Of a DNA stretch of 34,770 nucleotides, positions 1 to 7,112 are shown piece by piece. Position numbers and translations under genes: made by a program. Source of the stretch: GCA-002772825 sp964560655 (lineage in GTDB: Bacteria > Patescibacteriota > Minisyncoccia > GCA-002772825). Numbering within the stretch: the stretch's first letter is position 1; every line of letters begins with the position of its first letter. Where the stretch lies: NCBI GenBank assembly GCA_964560655.1, contig CAZLLR010000003.1, positions 1-34,770 of the forward strand, written 5' to 3'. A model generated the notes under the pieces. That model saw nothing but the letters and a program-made list of their open reading frames with translations. It was not told the origin of the DNA and ran no database searches.

Positions 1-678
1 CTTTTTATCGCCTTTTTTGTTGAATGGCCAGATAGGCTCGCGCTGAGCAAGTCTTAGTTTTTTTGATTTTTTCTTAAGGGCATAAACCTCTTGTCGTTCT
101 TTTGAGCTAAGGACCTTTTTCGTAGCCTTTTCACTTAATTCAATCAGCCTTTCTTTGATAGGCTTAAGAGTTAAAACTGTCTGACTTTTCTCTATTTTCT
201 CGACCATGATATCCATCTCGGTTATTTGGCCTATCCACCCAAGCCTCATTCCGATAACAAGAGATAAGATAAAGATTACCAAGAAGAAGAAGTGTAGATT
301 CAGCCTCTTTTGATCCTTCAGCTTTTCATCTTTGCTCTGTCTGTACTCTAGAAAGACTGAAGGCAGTATCATAGCGACGATGCCGAGTGCTACGTAGAGA
401 TGATACTCTCTTATTATCGCTGCGGTACGAGGTATCATCATCAAGATGATAAGTAGAGCGATATATAGGATCATCGTCCCAAGCGACCTGCGCATTTTTC
501 TATGAAACCAAGTCTCAGCTTCTTTAGTCTTAGGAAGCGGGGTACCCCCTTTTGTCTCTCCATTATCGAACCCTACAGCCTTCAATGCAGTTGGAACAAT
601 TTTTCCAAAGAGTCCTTTGGCCATGAAAGCTATAAGGACTAAGATGAAAATTATTATAGGAAGATTAATCTCCGTCAT
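1..678 (-). CDS. Partial multi-pass membrane protein, C-terminus cut by window edge
   Basis: An open frame of 226 codons without a stop runs from an ATG at 678 to base 1, so the C-terminus lies outside the window. Four hydrophobic segments are visible: about residues 4-22, 85-103, 108-125 and 150-168. A basic, charged tail follows (about 185-226, rich in Lys and Glu). The ATG overlaps the TGA of the upstream SPFH gene in an ATGA arrangement (675-678), and GGAGG lies just before it, so the two genes are probably translationally coupled and their products may work together. I do not recognise a family. Confidence is high that it is a real gene and low on function. Confidence 0.75.
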   Translation of the reverse strand, partial: MTEINLPIIIFILVLIAFMAKGLFGKIVPTALKAVGFDNGETKGGTPLPKTKEAETWFHRKMRRSLGTMILYIALLIILMMIPRTAAIIREYHLYVALGIVAMILPSVFLEYRQSKDEKLKDQKRLNLHFFFLVIFILSLVIGMRLGWIGQITEMDIMVEKIEKSQTVLTLKPIKERLIELSEKATKKVLSSKERQEVYALKKKSKKLRLAQREPIWPFNKKGDKK

Positions 679-1790
679 TTGCCACCTCCTTTGACTGTAG
701 CAGCAATAGCTGTGCCCACAGCCATAATTTCTTTGAAGCCGGAAGTTCCGGCAACAATAGTTTTCTGACCTGGATTAGAAGTAATAGCTCTTGCCGTCTC
801 AGCTCCTATTACTATGCCAGCTGGAACATTAAGATCTTTTGCCATACCACTCAATCCATTGGTTCTACCAGCAAGGACTGCCTTTTCCGCAGCACCTTCA
901 CCTTCACCATGAAGCTTCAACTCTTTTTTTGTTGCCTTAGCGTCAATTACTACAACCTCTGCACTTAAGGTTGCTCTTGGGACACTACCTATAGCTTCGT
1001 TTAAAGTATGATGAAGGTTTATAGTCTTAACTTGAGCCGTTTCTAGTATCATACCCCAGTTTTCAATTCGCTTTTGGATTTCTTCCTGTAACTTTCTATT
1101 GTAGATACCAATATTGGCGAGTACAACAGCCGGGGTTACTTTTGTGAACTCTCTGGTTATAGAACCTATCGCGCTATCTTCCATCTGCCTAGAAGCTTCT
1201 TCCTTGCATCCGATTGTTGTTAAGAACTTGATATAGTCTATAATTCTCCAGCGTATAATAGGTACAACTTCCACCGTGATCCTTATATTAAGAGGATCGT
1301 CTTTTGGTGGTATCACTAGAGACTCTCCCTCTTCGGTGGTAATCTTCATTTTCTTAAGTTCTTCTGCTGTCTTCGGTGGACCAAAAGGAATCCTTATTGG
1401 CGGGTATTGTCCTTCTGGAACAGGTCCATCTCCCCTGAAGATATGCTGAGGATCAGTAGGTATTTCATCTTGTACTGTCAACCCAGTTTCTTTGACTAGT
1501 TGGCATATTCCCCAAGGGATGTATGCTAGACCAGAAGAGAGTGGATTGATAGGTTTACCAAAAAGAAGCCTTGCTCCGAGTTCGGTTGGACCTATTGTTT
1601 TGAGACTCTTTAGAGTATATAAGAATTGCATTGAGAATATGAAGTATCCCCAACCCCAAACCAGCTCATATCCTCCTACCGTTGCTATCGTTGTTGGTGA
1701 TGGAAACATATATTCGAGACCAAATAGGCATAGATATGAAGCAATCACTATAATCCAAAATATGGTAGCTTTCCTCTTGCGTTTTTCCAT
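675..1790 (-). CDS. SPFH/prohibitin-like membrane protein
   Basis: The 371-aa protein has a basic N-terminus, two hydrophobic segments (about residues 9-28 and 42-60) and then a soluble region resembling the SPFH (stomatin/prohibitin/flotillin) fold. Visible cues are an ITVEVVPIIRWRI strand region, a helix with QMEDSAIGSITREFTKV, the ILETAQVKTINL strand, and an Ala/Glu-rich stretch near residues 285-315 like the flotillin-type coiled region. The start is fixed by AAGGAGG at 1799-1805, 8 nt upstream. SPFH proteins scaffold membrane microdomains and often regulate proteases; a role here is inferred only from the fold. It is the first gene of a two-gene operon with the membrane protein at 1-678. 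It ends in TGA, consistent with the standard bacterial code. Confidence 0.7.
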   Translation of the reverse strand: MEKRKRKATIFWIIVIASYLCLFGLEYMFPSPTTIATVGGYELVWGWGYFIFSMQFLYTLKSLKTIGPTELGARLLFGKPINPLSSGLAYIPWGICQLVKETGLTVQDEIPTDPQHIFRGDGPVPEGQYPPIRIPFGPPKTAEELKKMKITTEEGESLVIPPKDDPLNIRITVEVVPIIRWRIIDYIKFLTTIGCKEEASRQMEDSAIGSITREFTKVTPAVVLANIGIYNRKLQEEIQKRIENWGMILETAQVKTINLHHTLNEAIGSVPRATLSAEVVVIDAKATKKELKLHGEGEGAAEKAVLAGRTNGLSGMAKDLNVPAGIVIGAETARAITSNPGQKTIVAGTSGFKEIMAVGTAIAATVKGGGK

Positions 1791-1863
1791 GTCGATTTCC
1801 TCCTTATATTCCTTAAGGTTTCTTTATATTTATATGTTAAAGAATCGTTAGTTTCTATATATA

Positions 1864-1891
1864 ATTATACATAAAAATATAGAAAAGTCAA
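1864..1891 (-). promoter_or_regulatory. Promoter for the SPFH operon
   Basis: On the minus strand TTGACT (1891-1886) is followed by a 16-nt spacer and a perfect TATAAT (1869-1864). Transcription would begin near 1857, giving a leader of about 67 nt that contains the AAGGAGG site. The -35 hexamer overlaps the end of the terminator hairpin of the tRNA cluster. Confidence 0.6.
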
Positions 1892-1923
1892 CGGCTACCG
1901 AGATAATCTCGGTAGCCGTTGAC
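1887..1923 (-). terminator. Perfect 18-bp hairpin, probable terminator of the tRNA cluster
   Basis: Arms 1887-1904 and 1906-1923 are perfect reverse complements around a single central A. On the minus strand the hairpin is followed by TTTTC and an AT-rich run, so it probably ends transcription from the tRNA cluster. It shares the AACGGCT/AGCCGTT core with two other terminators in the window. Confidence 0.6.
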
Positions 1924-1929
1924 AGTTGG

Positions 1930-1947
1930 TGCGGGTAGGGGGAATCG
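1930..1947 (-). repeat. Direct copy of tRNA-Gly 3' end
   Basis: The 18 bases differ at one position from 2170-2187, which encode the 3' acceptor strand and part of the T-arm of tRNA-Gly. The offset is exactly 240 nt and the orientation is the same as in the tRNA. Confidence 0.65.
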
Positions 1948-1966
1948 GGGTCAAGTTTCTAAGCTC

Positions 1967-1982
1967 TCCGCCAGCTGGCGGA
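1967..1982. repeat. 16-nt perfect palindrome, possible REP-like unit
   Basis: TCCGCCAGCTGGCGGA is a perfect palindrome and is GC-rich in an AT-rich genome. I noticed only one copy in this window, so its status as a dispersed repeat is a guess. Confidence 0.35.
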
Positions 1983-2169
1983 TAACTAAGAACTTCCTCC
2001 CCGAGCTCGCAGTCATGCTCGTTTCACTACGCACGACATTGCTCCGCTTTTCGATTCTCCACACAAGCAAAGCAGCGACCTTTATTTTTTTGAGTATAAC
2101 GATTAGAAAATCGGAAGTACTCTTGTGGTGTTTGCTTTCTCTACACCTTACAATTCACTTTGTTTATTG

Positions 2170-2240
2170 TGCGGGTAGGGAGAATCGAACTCCCGACTCA
2201 TCCTTGGCAAGGACGTATTTTACCACTAAACCATACCCGC
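2170..2240 (-). tRNA. tRNA-Gly(GCC)
   Basis: The minus strand folds into a full cloverleaf: acceptor GCGGGTA/TACCCGC, anticodon stem CGTCC/GGATG around loop TTGCCAA (anticodon GCC), and T-arm GGGAG-TTCGATT-CTCCC. The discriminator is A. CCA is not encoded. It is the last tRNA of the cluster before the terminator at 1887-1923. Confidence 0.93.
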
Positions 2241-2289
2241 CTACACTATAAGCTTCGGTGGGTATGCCCCACTTCGGCTTCGCTTCTTG

Positions 2290-2373
2290 TGCCGGGGAGA
2301 GGACTTGAACCTCCACAGGGTTGCCCCTACCAGCTCCTAAGGCTGGCGTGTCTACCAATTTCACCACCCCGGC
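2290..2373 (-). tRNA. tRNA-Leu(TAG)
   Basis: Class II tRNA with acceptor GCCGGGG/CCCCGGC, anticodon stem CCAGC/GCTGG around loop CTTAGGA (anticodon TAG), a variable arm AGGGGCAACCCT and T-arm GGAGG-TTCAAGT-CCTCT. The discriminator is A, as expected for leucine. It lies 49 nt upstream of tRNA-Gly on the same strand; the spacer contains a GTGGG/CCCAC hairpin. Confidence 0.93.
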
Positions 2374-2433
2374 ATACACTTATACTATTTAACCTTATTT
2401 TTTCTTTTTTGTCTTGTGGATTCGGTCACAAAT

Positions 2434-2533
2434 NNNNNNNNNNNNNNNNNNNNNNNNNNNNNNNNNNNNNNNNNNNNNNNNNNNNNNNNNNNNNNNNNNN
2501 NNNNNNNNNNNNNNNNNNNNNNNNNNNNNNNNN
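2434..2533. other. 100-N scaffold gap
   Basis: Exactly 100 Ns, a conventional placeholder for a gap of unknown size between two contigs. It interrupts the tRNA cluster, so further tRNAs or repeats may be missing. The flanks (2374-2433 and 2534-2608) hold no gene I can support. Confidence 0.97.
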
Positions 2534-2608
2534 CGCTTAACATCGGATTCGCGACCCCGCCTCGGCGACAAGCACTCGCTTCACTCGTCTTGTATACCAC
2601 CTCCGGCT

Positions 2609-2695
2609 TTCGAATCCCTCACGGGACTAAAAAACATAATCGACAAATACTACGTATTTGCCTCATTGTTTTTTGTGCCCCGTGAGGGATTCGAA
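2609..2695. repeat. Long inverted repeat built from the tRNA-Lys 3' half
   Basis: Bases 2609-2625 are the exact reverse complement of 2679-2695, the T-arm and acceptor part of tRNA-Lys. The similarity continues outward of the tRNA through a run of six A/T to about 2635 and 2668. The loop contains a further 7-bp hairpin CAAATAC/GTATTTG (2644-2660). The transcript could form a hairpin that competes with the tRNA fold. It lies 75 nt from the scaffold gap, so an assembly artefact must be considered. Confidence 0.65.
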
Positions 2696-2748
2696 CCCCC
2701 GACCATCTCCTTAAGAGGGAGCTGCTCTACCAACTGAGCTAACAGGGC
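2676..2748 (-). tRNA. tRNA-Lys(CTT)
   Basis: Cloverleaf with acceptor GCCCTGT/ACGGGGC (one T-G wobble), D-arm GCTCAGTTGGTAGAGC, anticodon loop CTCTTAA (anticodon CTT), and T-arm GGGGG-TTCGAAT-CCCTC. The anticodon stem GCTCC/GGAGA has a G-A mismatch at its outer pair. The discriminator is A. A Lys(TTT) tRNA is not visible in the window. Confidence 0.92.
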
Positions 2749-2787
2749 ATAATATATTAAAATTTTTTGGAGTCTACCCACTCCTTG

Positions 2788-2806
2788 TGCCGAAGGAGGG
2801 ACTCGA
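2788..2806 (-). repeat. Direct copy of tRNA-Leu(TAA) 3' end
   Basis: TGCCGAAGGAGGGACTCGA at 2788-2806 is identical over 19 nt to 2879-2897, the 3' end of tRNA-Leu(TAA), at an offset of 91 nt and in the same orientation. Between the two copies lie hairpins GAATGACC/GGTCATTC and ATATGCT/AGCATAT. No remaining tRNA body is attached. Confidence 0.75.
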
Positions 2807-2878
2807 TTTTCTTATGGAAAGAATGACCTTGGTCATTCCTTTCTCGTCTCTCTATGCTGTGAATATGCTTTCAGCATA

Positions 2879-2959
2879 TGCCGAAGGAGGGACTCGAACC
2901 CTCATCCCTTACGGGACACGATTTTAAGTCGTGCGTGTATACCATTCCACCACTTCGGC
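2879..2959 (-). tRNA. tRNA-Leu(TAA)
   Basis: Class II tRNA: acceptor GCCGAAG/CTTCGGC, anticodon stem CACGA/TCGTG around loop CTTAAAA (anticodon TAA), variable arm CCCGTAAGGGA, T-arm GAGGG-TTCGAGT-CCCTC, discriminator A. It lies 12 nt downstream of tRNA-Cys. Confidence 0.93.
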
Positions 2960-2971
2960 ATCAATACTTTG

Positions 2972-3043
2972 AGGCCTGGGGGAGAATTGAACTCCCGTAT
3001 AAGGGTTTTGCAAACCCTTGCCTTACCACTTGGCTACCAGGCC
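2972..3043 (-). tRNA. tRNA-Cys(GCA)
   Basis: Cloverleaf with acceptor GGCCTGG/CCAGGCC, anticodon stem AGGGT/ACCCT around loop TTGCAAA (anticodon GCA) and T-arm GGGAG-TTCAATT-CTCCC. The discriminator is T, the cysteine identity base. It is the first tRNA of the minus-strand cluster. Confidence 0.94.
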
Positions 3044-3060
3044 TTATTTGGCTTAGGGCG

Positions 3061-3066
3061 ATTATA
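3061..3066 (-). promoter_or_regulatory. -10 box ahead of the tRNA cluster
   Basis: A perfect TATAAT on the minus strand ends 17 nt before the tRNA-Cys 5' end, so transcription would start about 10 nt upstream of the tRNA. I see no good -35 hexamer. An AGGGC/GCCCT hairpin overlaps the site. Confidence 0.4.
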
Positions 3067-3093
3067 GGGTTAGCCCTTTATCCTCTTTGCATC

Positions 3094-3414
3094 CTACCTA
3101 GCTTTATCAATCAGGTCATTAATCTTTCTCTCTTTTTTTAATGATTCGTCTATTTTGAACGTAAATCCCGGCAAAAATTTCATTTGCATATTCTCTTTTA
3201 CAAAGCCTCTAAATTTTCCTGGCCTGATCTTGTTAAGTATATTCTTTTCAGCACTCTCTGGAAATACGATAATAAATACCGTGGCATTTTTCAAGTCAGA
3301 AGAGATCTCTAGCCTGGTGACACTAACAAGTGTCTTCCTTTCTAATTCTCGAGATAAGAATTTCGCGGCAAGGCCCCTTAATAGTGAATTTACTTTTTCT
3401 TGTCGCAAACTCAT
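3094..3414 (-). CDS. rbfA: Ribosome-binding factor A
   Basis: The 106-aa protein has the RbfA pattern: an N-terminal helix (VNSLLRGLAAKFLSREL), the strand VSVTRLEISSDLKNATVFIIVFPE, and a helix that in other RbfA proteins precedes the conserved region before LPGFTFKIDESLKK, the final strand and helix. RbfA binds the 30S subunit and assists late 16S rRNA maturation. Its length is close to the family norm with a short C-terminus. The gene begins 9 nt after the stop of infB, the classic infB-rbfA order, so co-transcription is likely. There is no strong Shine-Dalgarno site. Confidence 0.88.
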   Translation of the reverse strand: MSLRQEKVNSLLRGLAAKFLSRELERKTLVSVTRLEISSDLKNATVFIIVFPESAEKNILNKIRPGKFRGFVKENMQMKFLPGFTFKIDESLKKERKINDLIDKAR

Positions 3415-3423
3415 TATAATAGA

Positions 3424-4938
3424 TTAATCTAATTTTGTGAAAACTTCAAGATGGTCATCTTTTACTATCTCCACCTTTGATTCTACCATAGCTCCGAATT
3501 GCTCACCCATTAAGATGCCTTCAGACTTCTCAGCTCCTTTCTGGAGGCTTAAGATTTCTCCTTTGGCAATGATAGCACCTCTTCTTTTTATATTCACAGC
3601 CATATCTGGTTTAAATTCTCCTTTTAATACTTCTCCTCCAAGGGTATATCTATTTCCATTTGCTTCAAATATTTTTAGAATCTTTGCTTCCCCTGAGATA
3701 TTTTCTTGTTCAAATTCTGTTTTTCTCTCAGTAATGACTTCTTTCAACCAGTCAGTTATGGCGTATATGATGTCAAAGTTTTTTATCTTTATGTTATACT
3801 TTTCTGCGAAATCACTGACCCCCGACTCCGTTTTCACATTGAAGCCGATTATATAAGCATTTTTTGCACTTGAGGCTATTTTTGCGTCATCTTTGTTTAC
3901 AGTACCTACCCCTCGGCGAAGTATATTTATATATACATTTTCATCAGATAGTTTATTTATCTCATTTGCTATTGCCTCTAAAGATCCGGTGACGTCAGAT
4001 TTTATGATGACAGATATGATAATCTTTTCTTTCTTTTCTGGGCGGTTTCCCTCTGGAGTTGTTTGGGTAGATTTTGCCTGAGAGACTGCTTTTAAGGCCT
4101 CCTTTTTTGTATTATATGTTTGGAATGTTGATCCGACCTTAGGTAACTTATCGAAACCGGTTATTTTAACAGGAGAAGAGAAACTTTTTTCGTCAGTTTG
4201 ATTTCCCTTGAAATCTTCAAAGATTCTCACTGGCGCCAAAGCTTCTCCTGAGGCTACGAACATCCCTCTTTTTAGTGTGCCGTCAAGTATAAGTAGTGTG
4301 GCGGTTATACCACGTTTCTGGTCTAGTTTGGCTTCTATTATTATACCGCTTGCATTAACCCCTTTATCAGCCTCAAGGTTCTCAATCTCAGCGGTAAGGA
4401 GGATTGTCTCAAGGAGGTCAGGTATGCCTTCTCCAGTCTTTGCTGAGATGTTTGCCACAGAGACAGTCCCGCCAAAGCCTTCCACGAAAACATTGTTTGA
4501 AGCAAGTTCGTTCTTAATTCGATCTGGTTCTGCGCTTGGTTTATCTATCTTATTTATCACTACGACAAACGGCATCCCTTCTTTTTGTATTAGTTTTATA
4601 GCTTCAACTGTTTGAGGTTTTACTCCTTCATCTGCTGCCACGACAAGGATCGCAATATCAGCGACTTTTGCTCCTCTAGAGCGCATACTACTAAAGGCTT
4701 CATGCCCAGGAGTATCAAGAAAAGTTATAAGTTCCTTTCCTTCTTTTTTACTCCCTTCCGGGTGGACATCTACTTCATAAGCTCCTATGTGCTGAGTTAT
4801 ACCTCCAGCTTCTTTATCTACAATGTTACTTTCTCTTATATAGTCAAGGAGTTTTGATTTACCATGGTCTACATGACCCATCACCACCACGACTGGAGGC
4901 CTCTTAATCTTATCTTTGTTTTGTGATTTGTCTGTCAT
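3424..4938 (-). CDS. infB: Translation initiation factor IF-2, short form
   Basis: The 504-aa protein starts almost directly at the GTPase domain. Visible motifs are G1 GHVDHGKS (about residues 21-28), switch II DTPGHEAF, G4 NKID and G5 SAKTGEG. Domain II, the SLEAI-containing domain III and the C-terminal fMet-tRNA-binding barrel follow, so the catalytic core is complete. The long N-terminal region of typical bacterial IF-2 is missing, as is common in CPR bacteria. IF-2 recruits initiator tRNA to the 30S subunit and promotes subunit joining. A -10-like TATACC ends 8 nt before the ATG and there is no SD, suggesting a near-leaderless start. It is followed by rbfA. Confidence 0.95.
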   Translation of the reverse strand: MTDKSQNKDKIKRPPVVVVMGHVDHGKSKLLDYIRESNIVDKEAGGITQHIGAYEVDVHPEGSKKEGKELITFLDTPGHEAFSSMRSRGAKVADIAILVVAADEGVKPQTVEAIKLIQKEGMPFVVVINKIDKPSAEPDRIKNELASNNVFVEGFGGTVSVANISAKTGEGIPDLLETILLTAEIENLEADKGVNASGIIIEAKLDQKRGITATLLILDGTLKRGMFVASGEALAPVRIFEDFKGNQTDEKSFSSPVKITGFDKLPKVGSTFQTYNTKKEALKAVSQAKSTQTTPEGNRPEKKEKIIISVIIKSDVTGSLEAIANEINKLSDENVYINILRRGVGTVNKDDAKIASSAKNAYIIGFNVKTESGVSDFAEKYNIKIKNFDIIYAITDWLKEVITERKTEFEQENISGEAKILKIFEANGNRYTLGGEVLKGEFKPDMAVNIKRRGAIIAKGEILSLQKGAEKSEGILMGEQFGAMVESKVEIVKDDHLEVFTKLD

Positions 4939-5026
4939 GATAATAAGGTATAATCTTGTAACAAGAAATTATGGTATTTAGGTCGTTTGGCCCACCATCT
5001 AGTAAAAATAGTGGAAATTGAAAAGT

Positions 5027-5482
5027 TTAATTATTAAGTTTTTTCTTTATCACCTCTTCTTCTTCGGCTGTAAGTTTGTGTTCAGATTGGAAATTAGTAA
5101 TCGGCTTCGCATAGACATTAACTTTTTCTCTTGAATGAAGTCCTGTTATTACTGCGCCATTTCCGTCTTCATTAAGCAAAGAGATGGTGAAACTCTGATT
5201 AGACCCAGAATCATTAAAAGGGTTAAACCGGATTATCCTGATATTCTGCACTGTACTTTTAAGCCTATTTTCTACTCTCCTCAGATACTCTTCCATTTCC
5301 TTTTGTGTTTTATCTAACCCTTTAAATTCAGTATTTATATTCATCAAGAGATTCTCTAATCCTTCTGGTTTGCTTCCTCTAAAGAGTTTTTTTAACCGAA
5401 TCTCAAGCATAATAACCCAGAAGAAGAGGATTATCGATAATACTATCAGTATGTAGATAATTATATTTAAGCTTTGTAACAT
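5027..5482 (-). CDS. DUF4446 family protein, membrane-anchored
   Basis: This hypothetical protein has one N-terminal transmembrane segment (about residues 7-26), a short helical region (LENLLMNINTEF...MEEYLRRVENRL) and the DUF4446 core IRFNPFNDSGSNQSFTISLLNEDGNG with the NPF motif and the YAKPI and EEEE ends. Function is unknown. The frame also has an ATG at 5488, but a -10 box TATACT (5496-5491) ends only 2 nt before that ATG and exactly 8 nt before the ATG at 5482. I therefore prefer 5482 (151 aa). It lies 88 nt upstream of infB on the same strand and is divergent from the glycosyltransferase at 5550. Confidence 0.8.
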   Translation of the reverse strand: MLQSLNIIIYILIVLSIILFFWVIMLEIRLKKLFRGSKPEGLENLLMNINTEFKGLDKTQKEMEEYLRRVENRLKSTVQNIRIIRFNPFNDSGSNQSFTISLLNEDGNGAVITGLHSREKVNVYAKPITNFQSEHKLTAEEEEVIKKKLNN

Positions 5483-5490
5483 TGCCATAA

Positions 5491-5541
5491 AGTATAGAAT
5501 ATTTCCTGATATTTTGCAAAACTTTTAAAAAAAGTTATATT
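5491..5541. promoter_or_regulatory. Divergent promoters sharing one palindromic -35 hexamer
   Basis: TTGCAA (5514-5519) is its own reverse complement. To the right it is followed by 16 nt and TATATT (5536-5541). To the left, read on the minus strand, it is followed by 17 nt and TATACT (5496-5491). Each -10 ends 8 nt before an ATG (5550 on plus, 5482 on minus), so both mRNAs are predicted to be leaderless or nearly so. Only one polymerase could use the shared -35 at a time. Confidence 0.6.
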
Positions 5542-5549
5542 TTAGATAT

Positions 5550-7112
5550 ATGAGAATTAACCATGGTCCGTATTTTCGTGTAGGGAGAGCAAGTGACCTT
5601 TCTGGTAAAGACAGGGTTCTTTATCGCGCTCTTGAGATTTTGCCGGGAGTTTTGTCTTGGGGGAGTATCCTAGGTCTTGTCTTTTTATCTTGGGTTGAGC
5701 CTCTTTGGGCAGCTTTTTTTATAATAACCTTCGATATTTATTGGTTAGTGAAAACAGCATATCTTTCCATGCATCTTAGGTCTAACTGGAAGAGGATGAA
5801 GCATAATATCAAGTTGGATTGGACAAAGAGGTTAGAGAATATAAAATATGATAATATTTGGCAACTCGTCATCCTTCCTTTCTACAAAGAAGATTTTGAT
5901 GTTATTTCAAAGACGATAGAATCTCTTATTGCTAGTAAGTGGGATAGAGAGAAGATGATTATTGTGTTAGCATGCGAGGATCGAGCTGGGGAGAATGCGC
6001 GAAACACGGCAGAAGAAATCTTTAAAAAATTCGGCCAATCCTTTGGAGAATTTATAATTACTCGACACCCTAATGACACCCCAGGTGAGATGGCAGGCAA
6101 AGGCTCAAATATTAGTTTTGCAGCTGAAGAGGCTAGGGTAAAGATATTAGACAGGAGAAATATAAAATATGAAGATGTGATGGTGTCTGCTTTTGATATA
6201 GACACAAGAGTTTATTCACAATATTTCCTTTGCCTGACTTGGAACTTTCTTACTGCTGAGAAACCTTTTCGTTCGTCGTTTCAACCTGTCCCCATTTATA
6301 ATAACAACATCTGGGAATCACCAGCTTTCTCTAGGGTAGTGGCTACTAGCGGTACTTTTTGGCAGATGATCCAACAGGAGAGGCCAGAGAGGCTTGCCAC
6401 TTTCTCTTCGCACTCTATTAACTTCAAAGCTCTTCATGATATAGGTTATTGGCAGAAGAACATGGTCTCTGAAGATTCACGTATCTTCTGGAACGCTTTT
6501 TCTTATTATAATGGTGATTATGAAGTGATACCTTTATCTTACCCTGTATCGATGGATGCTAATCTTGCCCCATCGTTTTTTGAGACAGTGAAAAATACTT
6601 ATAAGCAACAGAGACGTTGGGCATGGGGAGTAGAGAATATCCCTTATATCCTTTTTGTTTTTATAAAGAACAAAAAAATTCCCCTTAGAAAAAAGATTCA
6701 TGCTTCTTTCGTTCAACTAGAAGGCTTTTGGTCTTTGGCTACTAATCCACTTATAATTTTCTTTTTAGGATGGACGCCTCTTGCTCTAGGAGGACAAGCT
6801 TTTAATAAGACACTTCTTTCTTATAATCTACCAATAATCACAAGAGACTTGATGGCCGTCGCCATGTTCGGCTTAATTTTATCTATTATCGTCTCCATGA
6901 GCTTCTTGCCTGCTAGGCCTAAAAACCGTTCCCGATCTACTTATTTCTTTATGGTAATCCAGTGGGCGCTTGTTCCTTTAACCATAAACATATTTGGGTC
7001 TATTCCTGCTCTTGATGCACAAACTCGTTTGATGTTTGGCAAATACATTGGCTTCTGGGTGACACCGAAAGGTGACACACAGAAGTCTGGAAGGGGGTCG
7101 GGGGAACTCTAG
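5550..7112 (+). CDS. Membrane-bound family 2 glycosyltransferase
   Basis: The 520-aa protein has two N-terminal TM segments (about residues 32-70), a GT-A catalytic domain and further TM segments after about residue 395, as in cellulose-synthase-like processive GT2 enzymes. Visible motifs are the nucleotide-sugar region ILPFYKEDFDVISKTIESL, a metal-binding FDIDTR (DxD), the acceptor-region ED (SEDSRIF) and QQRRW (the QxxRW motif). It probably transfers sugar from a nucleotide donor at the inner membrane to an envelope glycan; the substrate cannot be told. The final residues after FWVTPK are Gly/Ser-rich and look unconserved. It has its own promoter and no SD, and stands alone before a terminator. 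Confidence 0.8.
   Translation: MRINHGPYFRVGRASDLSGKDRVLYRALEILPGVLSWGSILGLVFLSWVEPLWAAFFIITFDIYWLVKTAYLSMHLRSNWKRMKHNIKLDWTKRLENIKYDNIWQLVILPFYKEDFDVISKTIESLIASKWDREKMIIVLACEDRAGENARNTAEEIFKKFGQSFGEFIITRHPNDTPGEMAGKGSNISFAAEEARVKILDRRNIKYEDVMVSAFDIDTRVYSQYFLCLTWNFLTAEKPFRSSFQPVPIYNNNIWESPAFSRVVATSGTFWQMIQQERPERLATFSSHSINFKALHDIGYWQKNMVSEDSRIFWNAFSYYNGDYEVIPLSYPVSMDANLAPSFFETVKNTYKQQRRWAWGVENIPYILFVFIKNKKIPLRKKIHASFVQLEGFWSLATNPLIIFFLGWTPLALGGQAFNKTLLSYNLPIITRDLMAVAMFGLILSIIVSMSFLPARPKNRSRSTYFFMVIQWALVPLTINIFGSIPALDAQTRLMFGKYIGFWVTPKGDTQKSGRGSGEL

Larger units (their letters stand above)
1924..2169. other. Gene-free spacer with palindromes and a partial tRNA-Gly copy
   Basis: No credible gene is present. 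The spacer holds a direct copy of the tRNA-Gly 3' end (1930-1947, 17 of 18 bases identical to 2170-2187), an inverted 11-nt copy of its T-arm (2050-2060 against 2179-2189), and a perfect 16-nt palindrome TCCGCCAGCTGGCGGA (1967-1982). Short ORFs here look like chance frames. Confidence 0.6.

Noticed and set aside
1919..2600. Short ORFs across the tRNA region and into the N gap
   Set aside because: They read through tRNA genes or Ns in wrong frames and show no SD or family motif.
7058..7078. GGTGACAC direct repeat at the end of the glycosyltransferase gene
   Set aside because: Two 8-nt copies 13 nt apart with no further structure; compatible with chance or a small slippage event.
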